DNA of 64,000 nucleotides from Candidatus Mycobacterium wuenschmannii (GCF_030252325.1 NZ_CP126981.1:3286001-3350000); one strand, 5' to 3'. Positions 10,247-21,294 are shown, counted from the stretch's first letter. The notes: a model not told the origin generated them from the letters alone. A program made the numbers and translations.

Positions 10247-10851
10247 CTGCGCAAGATCAGGTCGAGCGCTTCGGCTCGAGATGCGTTGTTGGACTTGAAT
10301 TGTCCGCGAACGGCGGACGTCGTGGTGACCGCGCCGGGCTTACGGACGCCCCGCATGGACATGCAGAGGTGCTCGGCCTCCACCACGACGATCACACCGC
10401 GGGGATCGAGTTTGCGCATCAGCGCGTCGGCAATCTGTGCGGTGAGGCGTTCCTGCACCTGCGGCCGTTTCGCGTACAGGTCGACCAATCGGGCGATCTT
10501 GGACAGACCGGTCACCCGGCCGTCGCGGCCGGGGATGTAACCCACGTGCGCCACACCGTGGAACGCCACCAGGTGATGCTCGCAGGTGGAGTACATCGGG
10601 ATCTCTTTGATCAACACGAGTTCGTCATGCTGTTCGTCAAAGGTGGTGTCCAGCACGGCATCCGGGTCGGTGTAAAGGCCGGCGAACACCTCTTGGAAAC
10701 TGCGCGCCACGCGGGCCGGGGTGTCGACCAGGCCGTGCCGCTCCGGATCTTCGCCGATGGCGTACAGCAATTCGCGGATCGCCGCCTCGGCACGGGGTTG
10801 GTCGAATATCCGTTCGCTTCGATTCGCGGCGTGAATATTTGGCTGCGCCAT
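10243..10851 (-). CDS. folE: GTP cyclohydrolase I
   Basis: Converts GTP to 7,8-dihydroneopterin triphosphate, the first step of folate synthesis. The 202-residue protein carries the zinc ligands in [12 protein letters not shown] and in [14 protein letters not shown], plus [23 protein letters not shown], here given as the family's central helix between those sites. It is 17 bases downstream of ftsH and heads the folE-folP-folB-folK series, whose overlapping starts and stops indicate a single translation-coupled operon. Confidence 0.96.
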   Translation of the reverse strand: MAQPNIHAANRSERIFDQPRAEAAIRELLYAIGEDPERHGLVDTPARVARSFQEVFAGLYTDPDAVLDTTFDEQHDELVLIKEIPMYSTCEHHLVAFHGVAHVGYIPGRDGRVTGLSKIARLVDLYAKRPQVQERLTAQIADALMRKLDPRGVIVVVEAEHLCMSMRGVRKPGAVTTTSAVRGQFKSNNASRAEALDLILRR

Positions 10852-10868
10852 CGCAGTCTCCGTTTCGT

Positions 10869-13175
<2,307 letters not shown>

Positions 13176-13493
13176 ATCATCGGCCGTCGTCGGCCAGGTC
13201 CTTCCCGATACACGCAGCTGGAATAGTCCAGGTTACCGCCCCATGGTGATCGCCAGATCGGCCGCAGGCCGAGCGCAGCGGGTCACCACGTTCTTAGCTC
13301 CGGTGATCGCCAGATCGGCCGCAGGCCGAGCGCAGCGGGTCACCACGTTCCTCGCTCCGGTGATCGCCAGATCGGCCGCAGGCCGAGCGCAGCCGGGCAC
13401 CGGCGGTGAAGCCATAAATCGTCTCGGTCTCAACAACGAATCGAAGTTCCCGACACCTATCGAGTCGGGCCGCGCGTGTGCTTTGGTGAAGCG
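13176..13493. other. Intergenic region between ftsH and ephA
   Basis: This 318-base stretch separates the divergent ftsH and ephA genes. It holds the ftsH promoter region (about 13176-13240), a three-copy 57-bp tandem repeat (13245-13400) and the ephA leader. No conserved protein-coding gene is visible. In H37Rv the corresponding interval carries Rv3611-Rv3616c including espACD, so those genes are missing from this position here. Confidence 0.75.
13245..13400. repeat. 57-bp tandem repeat, about 2.7 copies
   Basis: Units begin at 13245, 13302 and 13359, each starting GGTGATCGCCAGATCGGCCG, with an exact 57-base period. The first two are nearly identical; they differ in a few bases (ttcttagc against ttcctcgc). 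The third breaks off near 13395. Each unit contains the inverted element CGGCCGCAGGCCG. The copies are contiguous, so this is a minisatellite/VNTR and not a CRISPR. Confidence 0.9.
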
Positions 13494-14477
13494 GTGTCTG
13501 CGCACATCACCGAACGGACCATCGACACCAACGGCGTGCGGTTGCACACCCTCGAGGCCGGCGAGCCGGGCGCACCGGTAGTGGTGCTGGCCCACGGCTT
13601 TCCCGAGACCTCATACTCCTGGCGTCACCAGATCCCGGCCTTGGCCGACGCCGGCTACCACGTGCTGGCGCCCGACCAGCGTGGCTATGGCCGAACCACC
13701 CGCCCCGACGACATCGCCGACTACAACGTCGCCAGCCTGTCCGGTGACCTGATCGGTCTGCTGGACGACGTCGGCGCCGACACGGCAGTGTTCGTCGGGC
13801 ACGACTGGGGCGCGCCTGTGGCGTGGGGCTCGGCGCAACTGCACCCGGATCGGGTCGAAGCCGTCGTCGGCATGAGCGTGCCGCCGGTACCGCGGTCACA
13901 GGTCCCGCCGACCGCGGCGTTCCGGTCGATCTTCGGCGACAACTTCTTCTACATGCTCTATTTCCAGGAGCCCGGGGTGGCCGACGCCGAACTCGGCGGA
14001 AACCCGCGCCGCACGATCACCGCCATGCTGGGTGGGCTGACACGATCCGACGACCCGGCCGCGGCACTGCGGATGATCGCGCCCGGACCGGAGGGCTTCA
14101 TCGAGCGGCTACCGGAGGCCGACGGCCTGCCGGACTGGATCACCGCGGACGAAGTCGACCATTACGTCGAAGAGTTCACCCGCACCGGGTTCACCGGCGG
14201 GCTGAATTGGTATCGCAACCTGGACCGCAACTGGGAACTGCTGGCCGACCCGCCGGCGGCCACCATCGACGTGCCGGCCATGTTCATCGGCGGAACCGAT
14301 GACCCGGTACTGAGCTTCATGCGGCCCGACCGAGCCCAAGAGGTGGTGACGGGCCGCTATCGCGAGGTGCTGATCGACGGCGCGGGCCACTGGCTGCAGC
14401 AGGAGAAGCCGGATCAGGTCAACGAGCTGCTGCTGGACTTCCTGTCGAGCCTCCCGATCGGCGCGCAGCGGTCATGA
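13494..14477 (+). CDS. ephA: Epoxide hydrolase EphA, alpha/beta-hydrolase fold
   Basis: Predicted to hydrolyse epoxides to diols through an aspartyl ester intermediate. The 327-residue protein has the oxyanion motif HGFPE (34-38), the nucleophile Asp104 in GHDWGA, a cap domain with the tyrosine-containing FFYMLYFQEPG, an acid residue in GGTDDPVL and the catalytic His in GAGHWLQQ. It closely resembles Rv3617 (322 residues). The start is uncertain: GTG at 13494 is preferred because it gives the family N-terminus (AHITERTIDTNGVRLH), but GTG at 13476 is also open. It overlaps the next gene by four bases, forming an operon with two oxidoreductases. Confidence 0.92.
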   Translation: MSAHITERTIDTNGVRLHTLEAGEPGAPVVVLAHGFPETSYSWRHQIPALADAGYHVLAPDQRGYGRTTRPDDIADYNVASLSGDLIGLLDDVGADTAVFVGHDWGAPVAWGSAQLHPDRVEAVVGMSVPPVPRSQVPPTAAFRSIFGDNFFYMLYFQEPGVADAELGGNPRRTITAMLGGLTRSDDPAAALRMIAPGPEGFIERLPEADGLPDWITADEVDHYVEEFTRTGFTGGLNWYRNLDRNWELLADPPAATIDVPAMFIGGTDDPVLSFMRPDRAQEVVTGRYREVLIDGAGHWLQQEKPDQVNELLLDFLSSLPIGAQRS

Positions 14478-15649
14478 ACCGCCCGCTGAACTTCGGCGTC
14501 TTCGTCACCCCGTTCCACCCGACCGGCCAATCCCCCACGGTCGCACTGGAATACGACATGGACCGGGTCGTCGCGCTGGACCGGCTCGACTTCGACGAGG
14601 CCTGGTTCGGCGAGCACCACTCCGGTGGCTACGAGCTGATCGCCTGCCCAGAGGTGTTCATCGCCGCGGCCGCCGAACGCACCAAGCACATCCGGTTGGG
14701 CACCGGCGTGGTGTCGCTGCCGTATCACCACCCGCTGATGGTGGCCGACCGTTGGGTGCTGCTGGATCATCTGACCCGCGGGCGGGTGATGTTCGGCACC
14801 GGGCCGGGCGCATTGCCGTCGGACGCCTACATGATGGGCATCGATCCGATCGAGCAGCGCCGGATGATGGACGAGTCGTTGGAGGCGATCCTGGCGCTGT
14901 TCCGCGCCGATCCCGACGAGCGGATCAGTCGCCACTCGGACTGGTTCACCCTGCGTGAAGCGCAACTGCATATCCGCCCCTATACCTGGCCATATCCGGA
15001 AATATCAACGGCGGCAATGCTTTCCCCGTCCGGCCCGCGCCTGGCGGGCAAGATGGGGACCTCGCTGCTGTCGCTGTCGATGTCGGTCCCGGGCGGCTAT
15101 GCGGCGTTGGAGAACACCTGGGGCGTGGTCGAGGAGCAGGCCGCCAAAGCCGGCCGGGTCCAACCGGATCGCGCCGACTGGCGGGTGTTGTCGATCATGC
15201 ACGTCGCCGACACCCGCGACCAGGCCATCGACGACTGCACCTACGGCCTGCAGGATTTCGCCAACTACTTCGGCGCCGCCGGATTCGTCCCGCTGGCCAA
15301 CTCTGTCGAGGGAGCGCAGACGCCGCACGAGTTCGTCGAAGACTATGCGGCCAAAGGCAATTGCTGTATCGGCAGCCCGGACGACGCGATCGCCCACATC
15401 GAAGACCTGCTCGACCGCTCCGGCGGATTCGGGACGCTGTTGATGCTCGGCCACGACTGGGCCTCCCCGGAGGCGACCTATCACTGCTACGAGTTGATGG
15501 CCCGCAAGGTCATCCCGCACTTCAAGGGTCAACTGGCGGCAGCCCGGTCGTCACACGAATGGGCCAAAGACAAGCGCGACGAATTGATCGGTCGCGCAGG
15601 GCAAGCCGTCGTCAAGGCGATCACCGAGCACGTCGGGGAGGGCGGCTGA
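14474..15649 (+). CDS. LLM-class flavin-dependent oxidoreductase (Rv3618 type)
   Basis: A 391-residue member of the bacterial luciferase-like TIM-barrel family, which uses FMNH2 or F420H2 for monooxygenation or hydride transfer. Typical features are FGVFVTPFHP at the N-terminus, AWFGEHHSGGYE, LGTGVVSLPYHHPLMVADR and RVMFGTGPGALPSDA. The two substrate/cofactor histidines of EHH are present. The natural substrate is unknown. The neighbours suggest a small catabolic or lipid-modifying operon with ephA and the dehydrogenase; its stop shares a base with the next start. Confidence 0.9.
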   Translation: MNRPLNFGVFVTPFHPTGQSPTVALEYDMDRVVALDRLDFDEAWFGEHHSGGYELIACPEVFIAAAAERTKHIRLGTGVVSLPYHHPLMVADRWVLLDHLTRGRVMFGTGPGALPSDAYMMGIDPIEQRRMMDESLEAILALFRADPDERISRHSDWFTLREAQLHIRPYTWPYPEISTAAMLSPSGPRLAGKMGTSLLSLSMSVPGGYAALENTWGVVEEQAAKAGRVQPDRADWRVLSIMHVADTRDQAIDDCTYGLQDFANYFGAAGFVPLANSVEGAQTPHEFVEDYAAKGNCCIGSPDDAIAHIEDLLDRSGGFGTLLMLGHDWASPEATYHCYELMARKVIPHFKGQLAAARSSHEWAKDKRDELIGRAGQAVVKAITEHVGEGG

Positions 15650-16662
15650 TGCGCGGATCGGTGCTGCGGGACGGCCGCATGGTGTACCGCGACGATCTTC
15701 CCGAACCGGTTCCCGGCCCCGGCCAGGTGCTGGTCGCGGTGCGGTCGTGCGGGATCTGCGGCTCGGACCTGCATTTCGCCTCGCACGGCGCGGAGGTGCT
15801 GTCGCTGAGTAGCGAGATGGCCAGCGGGGCTGGGGGAATGAGCGTCGATCTGGACCGGGACGTGTTCATGGGCCACGAATTCAGCGCCGAGATCCTCGAA
15901 CCCGGTCCCGACACCGACACGCATCCGGCGGGAAGCCTGGTCACGTCGATCCCGGTGCTGCTCTCGGGCACCGACGTCGAAGCGATCGTCTACAGCAACA
16001 CCACGGTGGGCGGCTATGCCGAGCGGATGCTGCTCTCGGCGCCTCTACTGCTGCCGATCCCCAACGGCCTTGACCCACAGCATGCTTCGCTCGCGGAGCC
16101 GATGGCGGTCGGCCTGCACGCGGTGAACAAATCGGCCATCGAACCCGGCGAGGCGGCGCTGGTGCTGGGCTGCGGGCCGATCGGCATCGCGGTGATCGCC
16201 GCGCTGCGCCTGCGCGGTGTGGAAAACATTGTGGCAGCCGATTTCTCACCGAAGCGGCGTGAGCTTGCCGCGACGATGGCCGCTCAGCAGACCGTCGATC
16301 CCGCGGCAGGGTCGCCGTTCGACGGCACGAAGGCCTCGGTGGTGTTCGACGCGGTCGGCGTGCCGGGGATCATCGACGACGTGATCCGCCGAGCGCGGCA
16401 CGGCACCCGCCTGATCGTGGTCGGCGTGTGCATGCAGGCCGACACCGTCTACCCGTTCTTCGCGATCGCCAAGGAACTCAACATCCAGTTCGTGCTCGCC
16501 TACGGCCCAGACGAATTCGGACATTCACTGCGCGCGATCGCCGACGGCGACATCGATGTCAGCCCGATGATCACCGGCACCGTCGGTCTCGAGGACGTCG
16601 GGGCCGCCTTCGACGATCTCGGCGAACCCGAACGTCACTGCAAGATCCTGGTGACTCCCTAG
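15649..16662 (+). CDS. Zinc-type medium-chain alcohol dehydrogenase
   Basis: A 337-residue MDR-superfamily oxidoreductase. The catalytic zinc ligands are seen in SCGICGSDLHF (Cys and following Asp/His) and GHEFSAEI. The nucleotide-binding fold has LGCGPIGIAVIAAL. The usual structural-zinc lobe with four closely spaced cysteines is absent; that stretch reads HGAEVLSLSSEMASG. Absence of this lobe is seen in some MDR branches. The start at 15649 shares the last base of the upstream stop (TGATG). The tail overlaps the convergent PPE gene by four bases. I do not recall this gene next to Rv3618 in H37Rv, where esxV/esxW follow, so it may be a lineage-specific part of the operon. Confidence 0.88.
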   Translation: MRGSVLRDGRMVYRDDLPEPVPGPGQVLVAVRSCGICGSDLHFASHGAEVLSLSSEMASGAGGMSVDLDRDVFMGHEFSAEILEPGPDTDTHPAGSLVTSIPVLLSGTDVEAIVYSNTTVGGYAERMLLSAPLLLPIPNGLDPQHASLAEPMAVGLHAVNKSAIEPGEAALVLGCGPIGIAVIAALRLRGVENIVAADFSPKRRELAATMAAQQTVDPAAGSPFDGTKASVVFDAVGVPGIIDDVIRRARHGTRLIVVGVCMQADTVYPFFAIAKELNIQFVLAYGPDEFGHSLRAIADGDIDVSPMITGTVGLEDVGAAFDDLGEPERHCKILVTP

Positions 16663-17891
16663 CCCCCGACGAATGGACGAGCGACGACGGTCGGCTTGAA
16701 ACCGTAACGGGGAGCGGCGAACTGCATGCCGCGGCCGCCGGTACCGGCCATCACCGGCGGGGCGCCCATGCTGTTGGCGACGGGCGTGAGCGGTTGCGAC
16801 GACACCGGGGTGCCGAGGTTGCCGACCGGGGTGACGGCGGGGCTCACCGACGGGTTCACCCCACCCCAGGCCGGCGGCACCGACAACTTGCCCACCAGCT
16901 CCGCCTTGCCCAGGCCACCGAGAGCCCCGGCACCGGAAATGCCCGACGGCAGACTCGGTGGTGGAAGGGCCGCCGGGATCGCCTCGACCGCCGATACTTT
17001 CGCAGCACCTCCAAATTTGGTTGCCGCTTCGGCCAGCCCTTCGATGTCCTTGCTAGCGGTGGTGGACAGTCGGAAGGGGGAGATCAACCGGATGAACGTG
17101 TCGAAGGGTGTACTGCCATCCACCGTCTGCGAACCGGTCAGACCCTCGACGATGTCGCCCCAGACGCCATTGAGGACGAGGCCGTCGCCGTTGGAGTTGG
17201 GAAGGGTACCGGTCAGACCCAGCTGGGCCAGCAACTGTTCCAAAGTGAGGTCACCCGGCGCCGCCGGTGCGGCCGCGGCCGCCAAAGCATTGGTCACGTC
17301 CGTCCCGGCGCTGGATCCGACCGCCTGGGAGACAGCGGCCGCCTGGGCCCCGAGGCCGGCCGGGTTGGCCGACTCGGCGGTGGGCGCGAACGGCGCCAGC
17401 GTCGATGCCGCGGCCGACGCCCCCGCATAGCCGTACATGGCCGCCGCGTCCTGCGCCCACATCTCCGCATACATCGCCTCGGTGGCCAGGATCGCAGGGG
17501 TGTTCTGCCCCAGCAGGTTGGTGGCGATCAGTTGCATCAACAGTGCGCGGTTGGCGGCGATCTCCGGCGGCGGCACTGTCGCGATGAAGGCCGCCTCGTA
17601 GGCGCTGACGGCGGCCGAGGCCTGGGCCGCGACCTGCTCGGCCTGCACCGCGGTGCTGTTCAGCCACTCCACCTGCGCCTGCGAGGACGCGGCCATCGAC
17701 GCCGCAGCGGGTCCCAGCCAGGACCCGTCGGTCAGCGCGGCGATCACGGCCTCGTAGGCGGCTCCCACGGTGTGTAGCTCGCCGGCGAGGCTCGCCCACG
17801 CCGAGGCCGCGCCGACCATGGGCGCCGAGCCGGGACCCGAATACATCAGACCCGAGTTGACCTCGGGCGGTAATGCTGCGAAATCAAACAT
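16659..17891 (-). CDS. PPE family protein, SVP subfamily (PPE65-like)
   Basis: A 410-residue PPE protein. The PPE domain (1-180) has PPE at 8-10 and the WxG-type turn WLG at 58-60. The C-terminal half is Ala/Pro rich and contains the SVP motif GKLSVPPAW around residue 340. It pairs with the upstream PE gene, 13 bases away, and the two should form a heterodimer exported by a type VII (ESX-5-type) system. By position and sequence it corresponds to PPE65 (Rv3621c). The tuberculosis locus also has an esxV/esxW pair directly downstream; here that place is taken by the convergent dehydrogenase. Confidence 0.93.
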   Translation of the reverse strand: MFDFAALPPEVNSGLMYSGPGSAPMVGAASAWASLAGELHTVGAAYEAVIAALTDGSWLGPAAASMAASSQAQVEWLNSTAVQAEQVAAQASAAVSAYEAAFIATVPPPEIAANRALLMQLIATNLLGQNTPAILATEAMYAEMWAQDAAAMYGYAGASAAASTLAPFAPTAESANPAGLGAQAAAVSQAVGSSAGTDVTNALAAAAAPAAPGDLTLEQLLAQLGLTGTLPNSNGDGLVLNGVWGDIVEGLTGSQTVDGSTPFDTFIRLISPFRLSTTASKDIEGLAEAATKFGGAAKVSAVEAIPAALPPPSLPSGISGAGALGGLGKAELVGKLSVPPAWGGVNPSVSPAVTPVGNLGTPVSSQPLTPVANSMGAPPVMAGTGGRGMQFAAPRYGFKPTVVARPFVGG

Positions 17892-17904
17892 GACTGTCGG
17901 TGAC

Positions 17905-18204
17905 CTATCCGACCGCTGCGGCGTTGGCGGCCTCGGTGACCGCGTACGAGCCGGAGCTGGCGCCGAGCATGGTCGCCATGAACTCCTGAACGACCGCGGC
18001 GTGCGCGCTGACCGTTTGGTAGAGCTGCGCGTGCGACGCGAACTGGGCAGCCGTCAGGGCCGAGACCAGATCACCCGCGGCGGGAACCACCCCGACCGTC
18101 GGCGCCGCGGCGGCGGCGTTGCCGGCCTTGAGCGCCTCGTTGATGGTCTGCAATTTCCCCGCGGCCGCAGCCAGTACTTCGGGCTGCGCGATGACGTTCG
18201 ACAT
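17905..18204 (-). CDS. PE family protein (PE32-like)
   Basis: A 99-residue PE-only protein, PE motif at 8-9, composed of the helical hairpin that pairs with PPE partners. The C-terminal type VII secretion signal YxxxD/E is present as YAVTE at residues 87-91. The start has GGAGGAACC just upstream. It is first in a two-gene operon with the PPE gene and corresponds to PE32 (Rv3622c). Confidence 0.94.
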   Translation of the reverse strand: MSNVIAQPEVLAAAAGKLQTINEALKAGNAAAAAPTVGVVPAAGDLVSALTAAQFASHAQLYQTVSAHAAVVQEFMATMLGASSGSYAVTEAANAAAVG

Positions 18205-18727
18205 GGTTCCTCCGAAAAGTGCTTGTGCTCAACAGCTTCAGTCAGCGTCGTCGCGACCGAAGCGGATCATCCGACACGTTAAGCGAGCAATGAGCCTTGA
18301 AAACACCCTCGGTAAAGCCTGTTCACCGTCGAGACAGTGACTATTCATTTTGCTGGAGACATGAGCTGACAGATAGGAAATCGGCCTGAAAGTTGTTGGA
18401 GTTCAGTATGATTAGAAGTCAATATGAACTTTCCGATGGAGGCCACATTACCCGTTAGGATTTGCTGAGGCTAGCTATGTTCAATATCTCGCGGGAGGTC
18501 TCCCGATCACGAGTCGTGGCGGAAGCTCGAAATAAGACGGCTCACAATACTTTTCACTCTATTGACCTCAAATATGTTGCACTGCACATGATTTGAATTA
18601 TCTGATTAACATCGGAACCCCGCGTGAGAACCGACGGCTCCGCGCCTGACTCTCGCCTGACCATGTCGCACGGGGCATACGGTCGTGAGCTGGTATATCT
18701 TTGGTCCGAGCCGACCGAGGAGGCGCC
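18205..18727. other. Intergenic region between PE and permease, partly AT-rich
   Basis: A 523-base gap between divergent genes. From about 18340 to 18620 the sequence is distinctly richer in A and T than its surroundings, with stretches such as TCAATATGAAC and CAAATATGTTG. A short palindrome CGGGAG-GT-CTCCCG lies at 18493-18506. No conserved coding region is visible. It must carry the promoter of the PE/PPE operon and is a candidate Lsr2 or EspR binding region (inference from composition). A TATATCTT -10-like element near 18692 precedes the permease. Confidence 0.6.
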
Positions 18728-20155
18728 ATGTCCGCGCCGGCGCAGAGCCTGTCGCAGCAGATGCTGCGCCGCCGCCCCGTCAGCGGCGCGCCGGTCGCCG
18801 CGGGCGCCACGGATGAGCTGCAACGCAGTCTCGGCGTCTTCCTCTTGACGATGTTCGGGGTCGGCGAGACCGTCGGGTCGGGCATCTTCATCGTGCTGTC
18901 GCAGTCGGTGCCGCAGGCCGGCCCGGCCGTGGTCATCTCGTTCATCATCGCCGGTGTCGCGGCGGGCCTGGCGGCGATCTGTTACGCGGAGCTGGCCTCC
19001 GCGGTTCCGGTGTCGGGGTCGGCGTATTCCTATGCCTACGCCACTCTCGGCGAATTCGCGGCGATGGGCGTGGCCGCCTGCCTGCTGCTCGAGTACGCGG
19101 TGTCGGCCGCCGCGGTGGCGGTTGGCTGGAGCCAATACCTAAATAAGCTGCTCGACAACGTCTTCGGCTTCGCGCTGCCACAATCCATTTCGGCGGCACC
19201 TTGGGATCCGGAGCACGGCATGATCAACCTGCCTGCAATCGCTCTGGTGGCCCTGTGCACCCTGCTGCTCATCCGCGGCGCCAGCACCTCCGCCAAGGCC
19301 AACGCCGTGATGGTAATCATCAAAATCGGTGTCCTGGTGCTGTTCTCGGCGGTCGCGTTCACCGCGTTCCACGCGGGCAACTTCAAAGACCTGACCCCGT
19401 TCGGAGTGTCCGGGGTCAGCCTGGCATCGGGCACGATCTTCTTCGCCTACATCGGCCTCGACGCGGTGTCGACCGCCGGTGACGAGGTGAAAGACCCGCA
19501 GCGCACCATGCCGCGTGCGATCATCGCCGCGCTGCTGATCGTCACCGCGATCCACGTGCTCGTATCGGTCGCCGCCCTGGGTGCGCAGCGCTGGCAGGAC
19601 TTCAAGGGCGAGGAGGCGGTACTGGCGGTGATCCTGGACCGCATCACCGGCAACACCGTGGGTAGCACCATTGTCTCAGCGGGAGCGGTGATTTCGATCT
19701 TCTCGGTCACCCTGGTGACGCTGTACGGGCAGACCCGAATCCTGTTCACGATGGGCCGTGACGGTCTGTTGCCGACGGCCTTCGCGAAGGTGAACCCCCG
19801 CACCATGACGCCGGTGCGCAACACGGTGATCGTGGCACTCGGGGTGGCGGTGCTGGCCGCGATGGTCCCGCTCGATCGGTTGGCCGAGATCGTATCGATC
19901 GGCACGCTGACGGCGTTCATCGTGGTGTCAGCCGGGGTGATCGTGCTGCGGATCCAGGAACCCGACCTGCCGCGCGGCTTCAAGGTGCCGGGGTATCCGG
20001 TGACGCCGATCCTGTCGATCGCGGCGTGCGCCTACATCCTGTTCAGCTTGCACTGGTACACCTGGGTCGCCTTCAGCGGTTGGGTTGCGGTGGCGCTGGC
20101 GTTCTACCTGGCGTGGGGCCGCCGGCACAGCGCCCTCAACCTCGACTGCGACTAG
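18728..20155 (+). CDS. APC-superfamily amino-acid permease
   Basis: A 475-residue inner-membrane transporter with about 12 predicted helices. The family signature is in helix 1, FGVGETVGSGIFIVLSQ, and in AELASAVPVSGSAYSYAY and FFAYIGLDAVSTAGDEVKDP, which place it in the cationic amino-acid transporter-like branch. The substrate cannot be told from sequence; arginine, lysine or a neutral amino acid are possible. ATG at 18728 is preferred, with GAGGAGG upstream. It lies between PE/PPE and lpqG, where I recall no permease in H37Rv, so it may be an insertion or a gene lost elsewhere. Ten bases separate it from lpqG. Confidence 0.92.
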   Translation: MSAPAQSLSQQMLRRRPVSGAPVAAGATDELQRSLGVFLLTMFGVGETVGSGIFIVLSQSVPQAGPAVVISFIIAGVAAGLAAICYAELASAVPVSGSAYSYAYATLGEFAAMGVAACLLLEYAVSAAAVAVGWSQYLNKLLDNVFGFALPQSISAAPWDPEHGMINLPAIALVALCTLLLIRGASTSAKANAVMVIIKIGVLVLFSAVAFTAFHAGNFKDLTPFGVSGVSLASGTIFFAYIGLDAVSTAGDEVKDPQRTMPRAIIAALLIVTAIHVLVSVAALGAQRWQDFKGEEAVLAVILDRITGNTVGSTIVSAGAVISIFSVTLVTLYGQTRILFTMGRDGLLPTAFAKVNPRTMTPVRNTVIVALGVAVLAAMVPLDRLAEIVSIGTLTAFIVVSAGVIVLRIQEPDLPRGFKVPGYPVTPILSIAACAYILFSLHWYTWVAFSGWVAVALAFYLAWGRRHSALNLDCD

Positions 20156-20165
20156 GGTGCCAAGC

Positions 20166-20873
20166 ATGCGCGCCGCACTGCCGTTCCGCATCTTGCTCGC
20201 CATCGGCCTCGCCGCGACGGCGTCAGCCTGCGACCACGCCGCACCGGAAAAGGTCGGCGAACACCCGCGTCAGGTGACCGTCGTCGGCTCCGGCCACGTC
20301 CAGGGCGTCCCCGATACCCTCACCGCCGACGTCGGCATCGAATTCGTCGCCCGCGACGTCACCGGTGCGATGGATCAGACCAACACCCGCCAGGCGGCGG
20401 TGATCGACGCCCTGGCCGCCAACGGCGTCGACCGCAAGGACATCAGCACCACCGACGTCAGCCTGCAACCGCAGTACGACCCCGCGGGCGCCGTCATCAC
20501 CGGATACCGCGCCGCCAACTCGATCCGAGTGAAGATCCACCCCACCGCGACGGCGTCGAAGCTGCTGTCAGTCATCGTGGGCACCGGCGGTGACGCGACC
20601 CGGATCAACTCGGTCAGCTACTCGATTGCCGACGACTCGCAACTGGTGAAAGACGCCCGGGCGCGGGCATTTCAGGACGCCAAGGACCGCGCCGCCCAGT
20701 ACGCCCAGCTGTCCGGGCTCGGGCTCGGCGCGATCATCTCGATCTCGGAGACGTCCGGGAGCGCCACCCCCACGGTTGCCCCCGCGCCCCGGATGATGCC
20801 GGCCGCGGTGCCGCTCGAGCCGGGCCAGCAGACGGTGAGCTTCTCGGTCACCGCCGTCTGGGAGCTGCGCTGA
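20166..20873 (+). CDS. lpqG: Lipoprotein LpqG, SIMPL domain
   Basis: A 235-residue exported lipoprotein with a signal peptide and lipobox ASAC, lipidated Cys22. The rest is a SIMPL (DUF541) domain, recognisable from VTVVGSGHVQGVPDTLTAD and the repeated beta-alpha pattern with ARARAFQDAKDRAAQYA. The function of SIMPL lipoproteins in the envelope is not established. It starts 10 bases after the permease and is close to Rv3623 in length and sequence. It marks the left border of the accessory island. Confidence 0.92.
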   Translation: MRAALPFRILLAIGLAATASACDHAAPEKVGEHPRQVTVVGSGHVQGVPDTLTADVGIEFVARDVTGAMDQTNTRQAAVIDALAANGVDRKDISTTDVSLQPQYDPAGAVITGYRAANSIRVKIHPTATASKLLSVIVGTGGDATRINSVSYSIADDSQLVKDARARAFQDAKDRAAQYAQLSGLGLGAIISISETSGSATPTVAPAPRMMPAAVPLEPGQQTVSFSVTAVWELR

Positions 20874-20880
20874 GCGCCCC

Positions 20881-21294
20881 TCACTCTGCGGTCGGCTCGC
20901 CGAGCTTGTTGGGTGTTTCGACGATGACGGTCGTAGCCTTGACGATGGCGACAGCCAGACTGCCGGGTTCGAGCCGCAGTTCCTGCGCGGCTTCGGTGCT
21001 CATCAGCGACACCACCGTGTATGGGCCACATTGCATTTCGACCCGGGTCATCACTCGGTCGCTGAGCACATCGGTGACCAGCCCGACGAAGCGGTTGCGT
21101 GCCGAACTACTCACACCGAGCGGATCGGGCGGAAGCGGCGGCGCGTTGTTTCGCCAGAACTCGGCCAGGTCGCGCCCGGACACCACTTTGCGGCCGGCTT
21201 GATCCTGACTAGCCGCCAATGTGCCGTTGTCGATCCACCGCCGCACAGTGTCGTCGCTGACGCCTAGCAACTCGGCCGCCTCACGGATCCGCAT
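20881..21294 (-). CDS. HTH-TOBE protein, molybdate-type sensor regulator
   Basis: A 137-residue two-domain protein. Residues 1-55 form an excisionase/MerR-type helix-turn-helix (MRIREAAELLGVSDDTVRRW). Residues about 65-130 form a single TOBE/Mop domain with the characteristic SARNRFVGLV start, a fold that binds molybdate or tungstate in Mop proteins and ModE. It could be a small ModE-like regulator or a molybdate-storage protein with DNA binding. ATG at 21294 has GGTGAC upstream; a GTG nine bases earlier is also open. It is convergent with lpqG and starts the accessory island that also contains a molybdopterin-fold-like gene at 25396. Confidence 0.85.
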   Translation of the reverse strand: MRIREAAELLGVSDDTVRRWIDNGTLAASQDQAGRKVVSGRDLAEFWRNNAPPLPPDPLGVSSSARNRFVGLVTDVLSDRVMTRVEMQCGPYTVVSLMSTEAAQELRLEPGSLAVAIVKATTVIVETPNKLGEPTAE

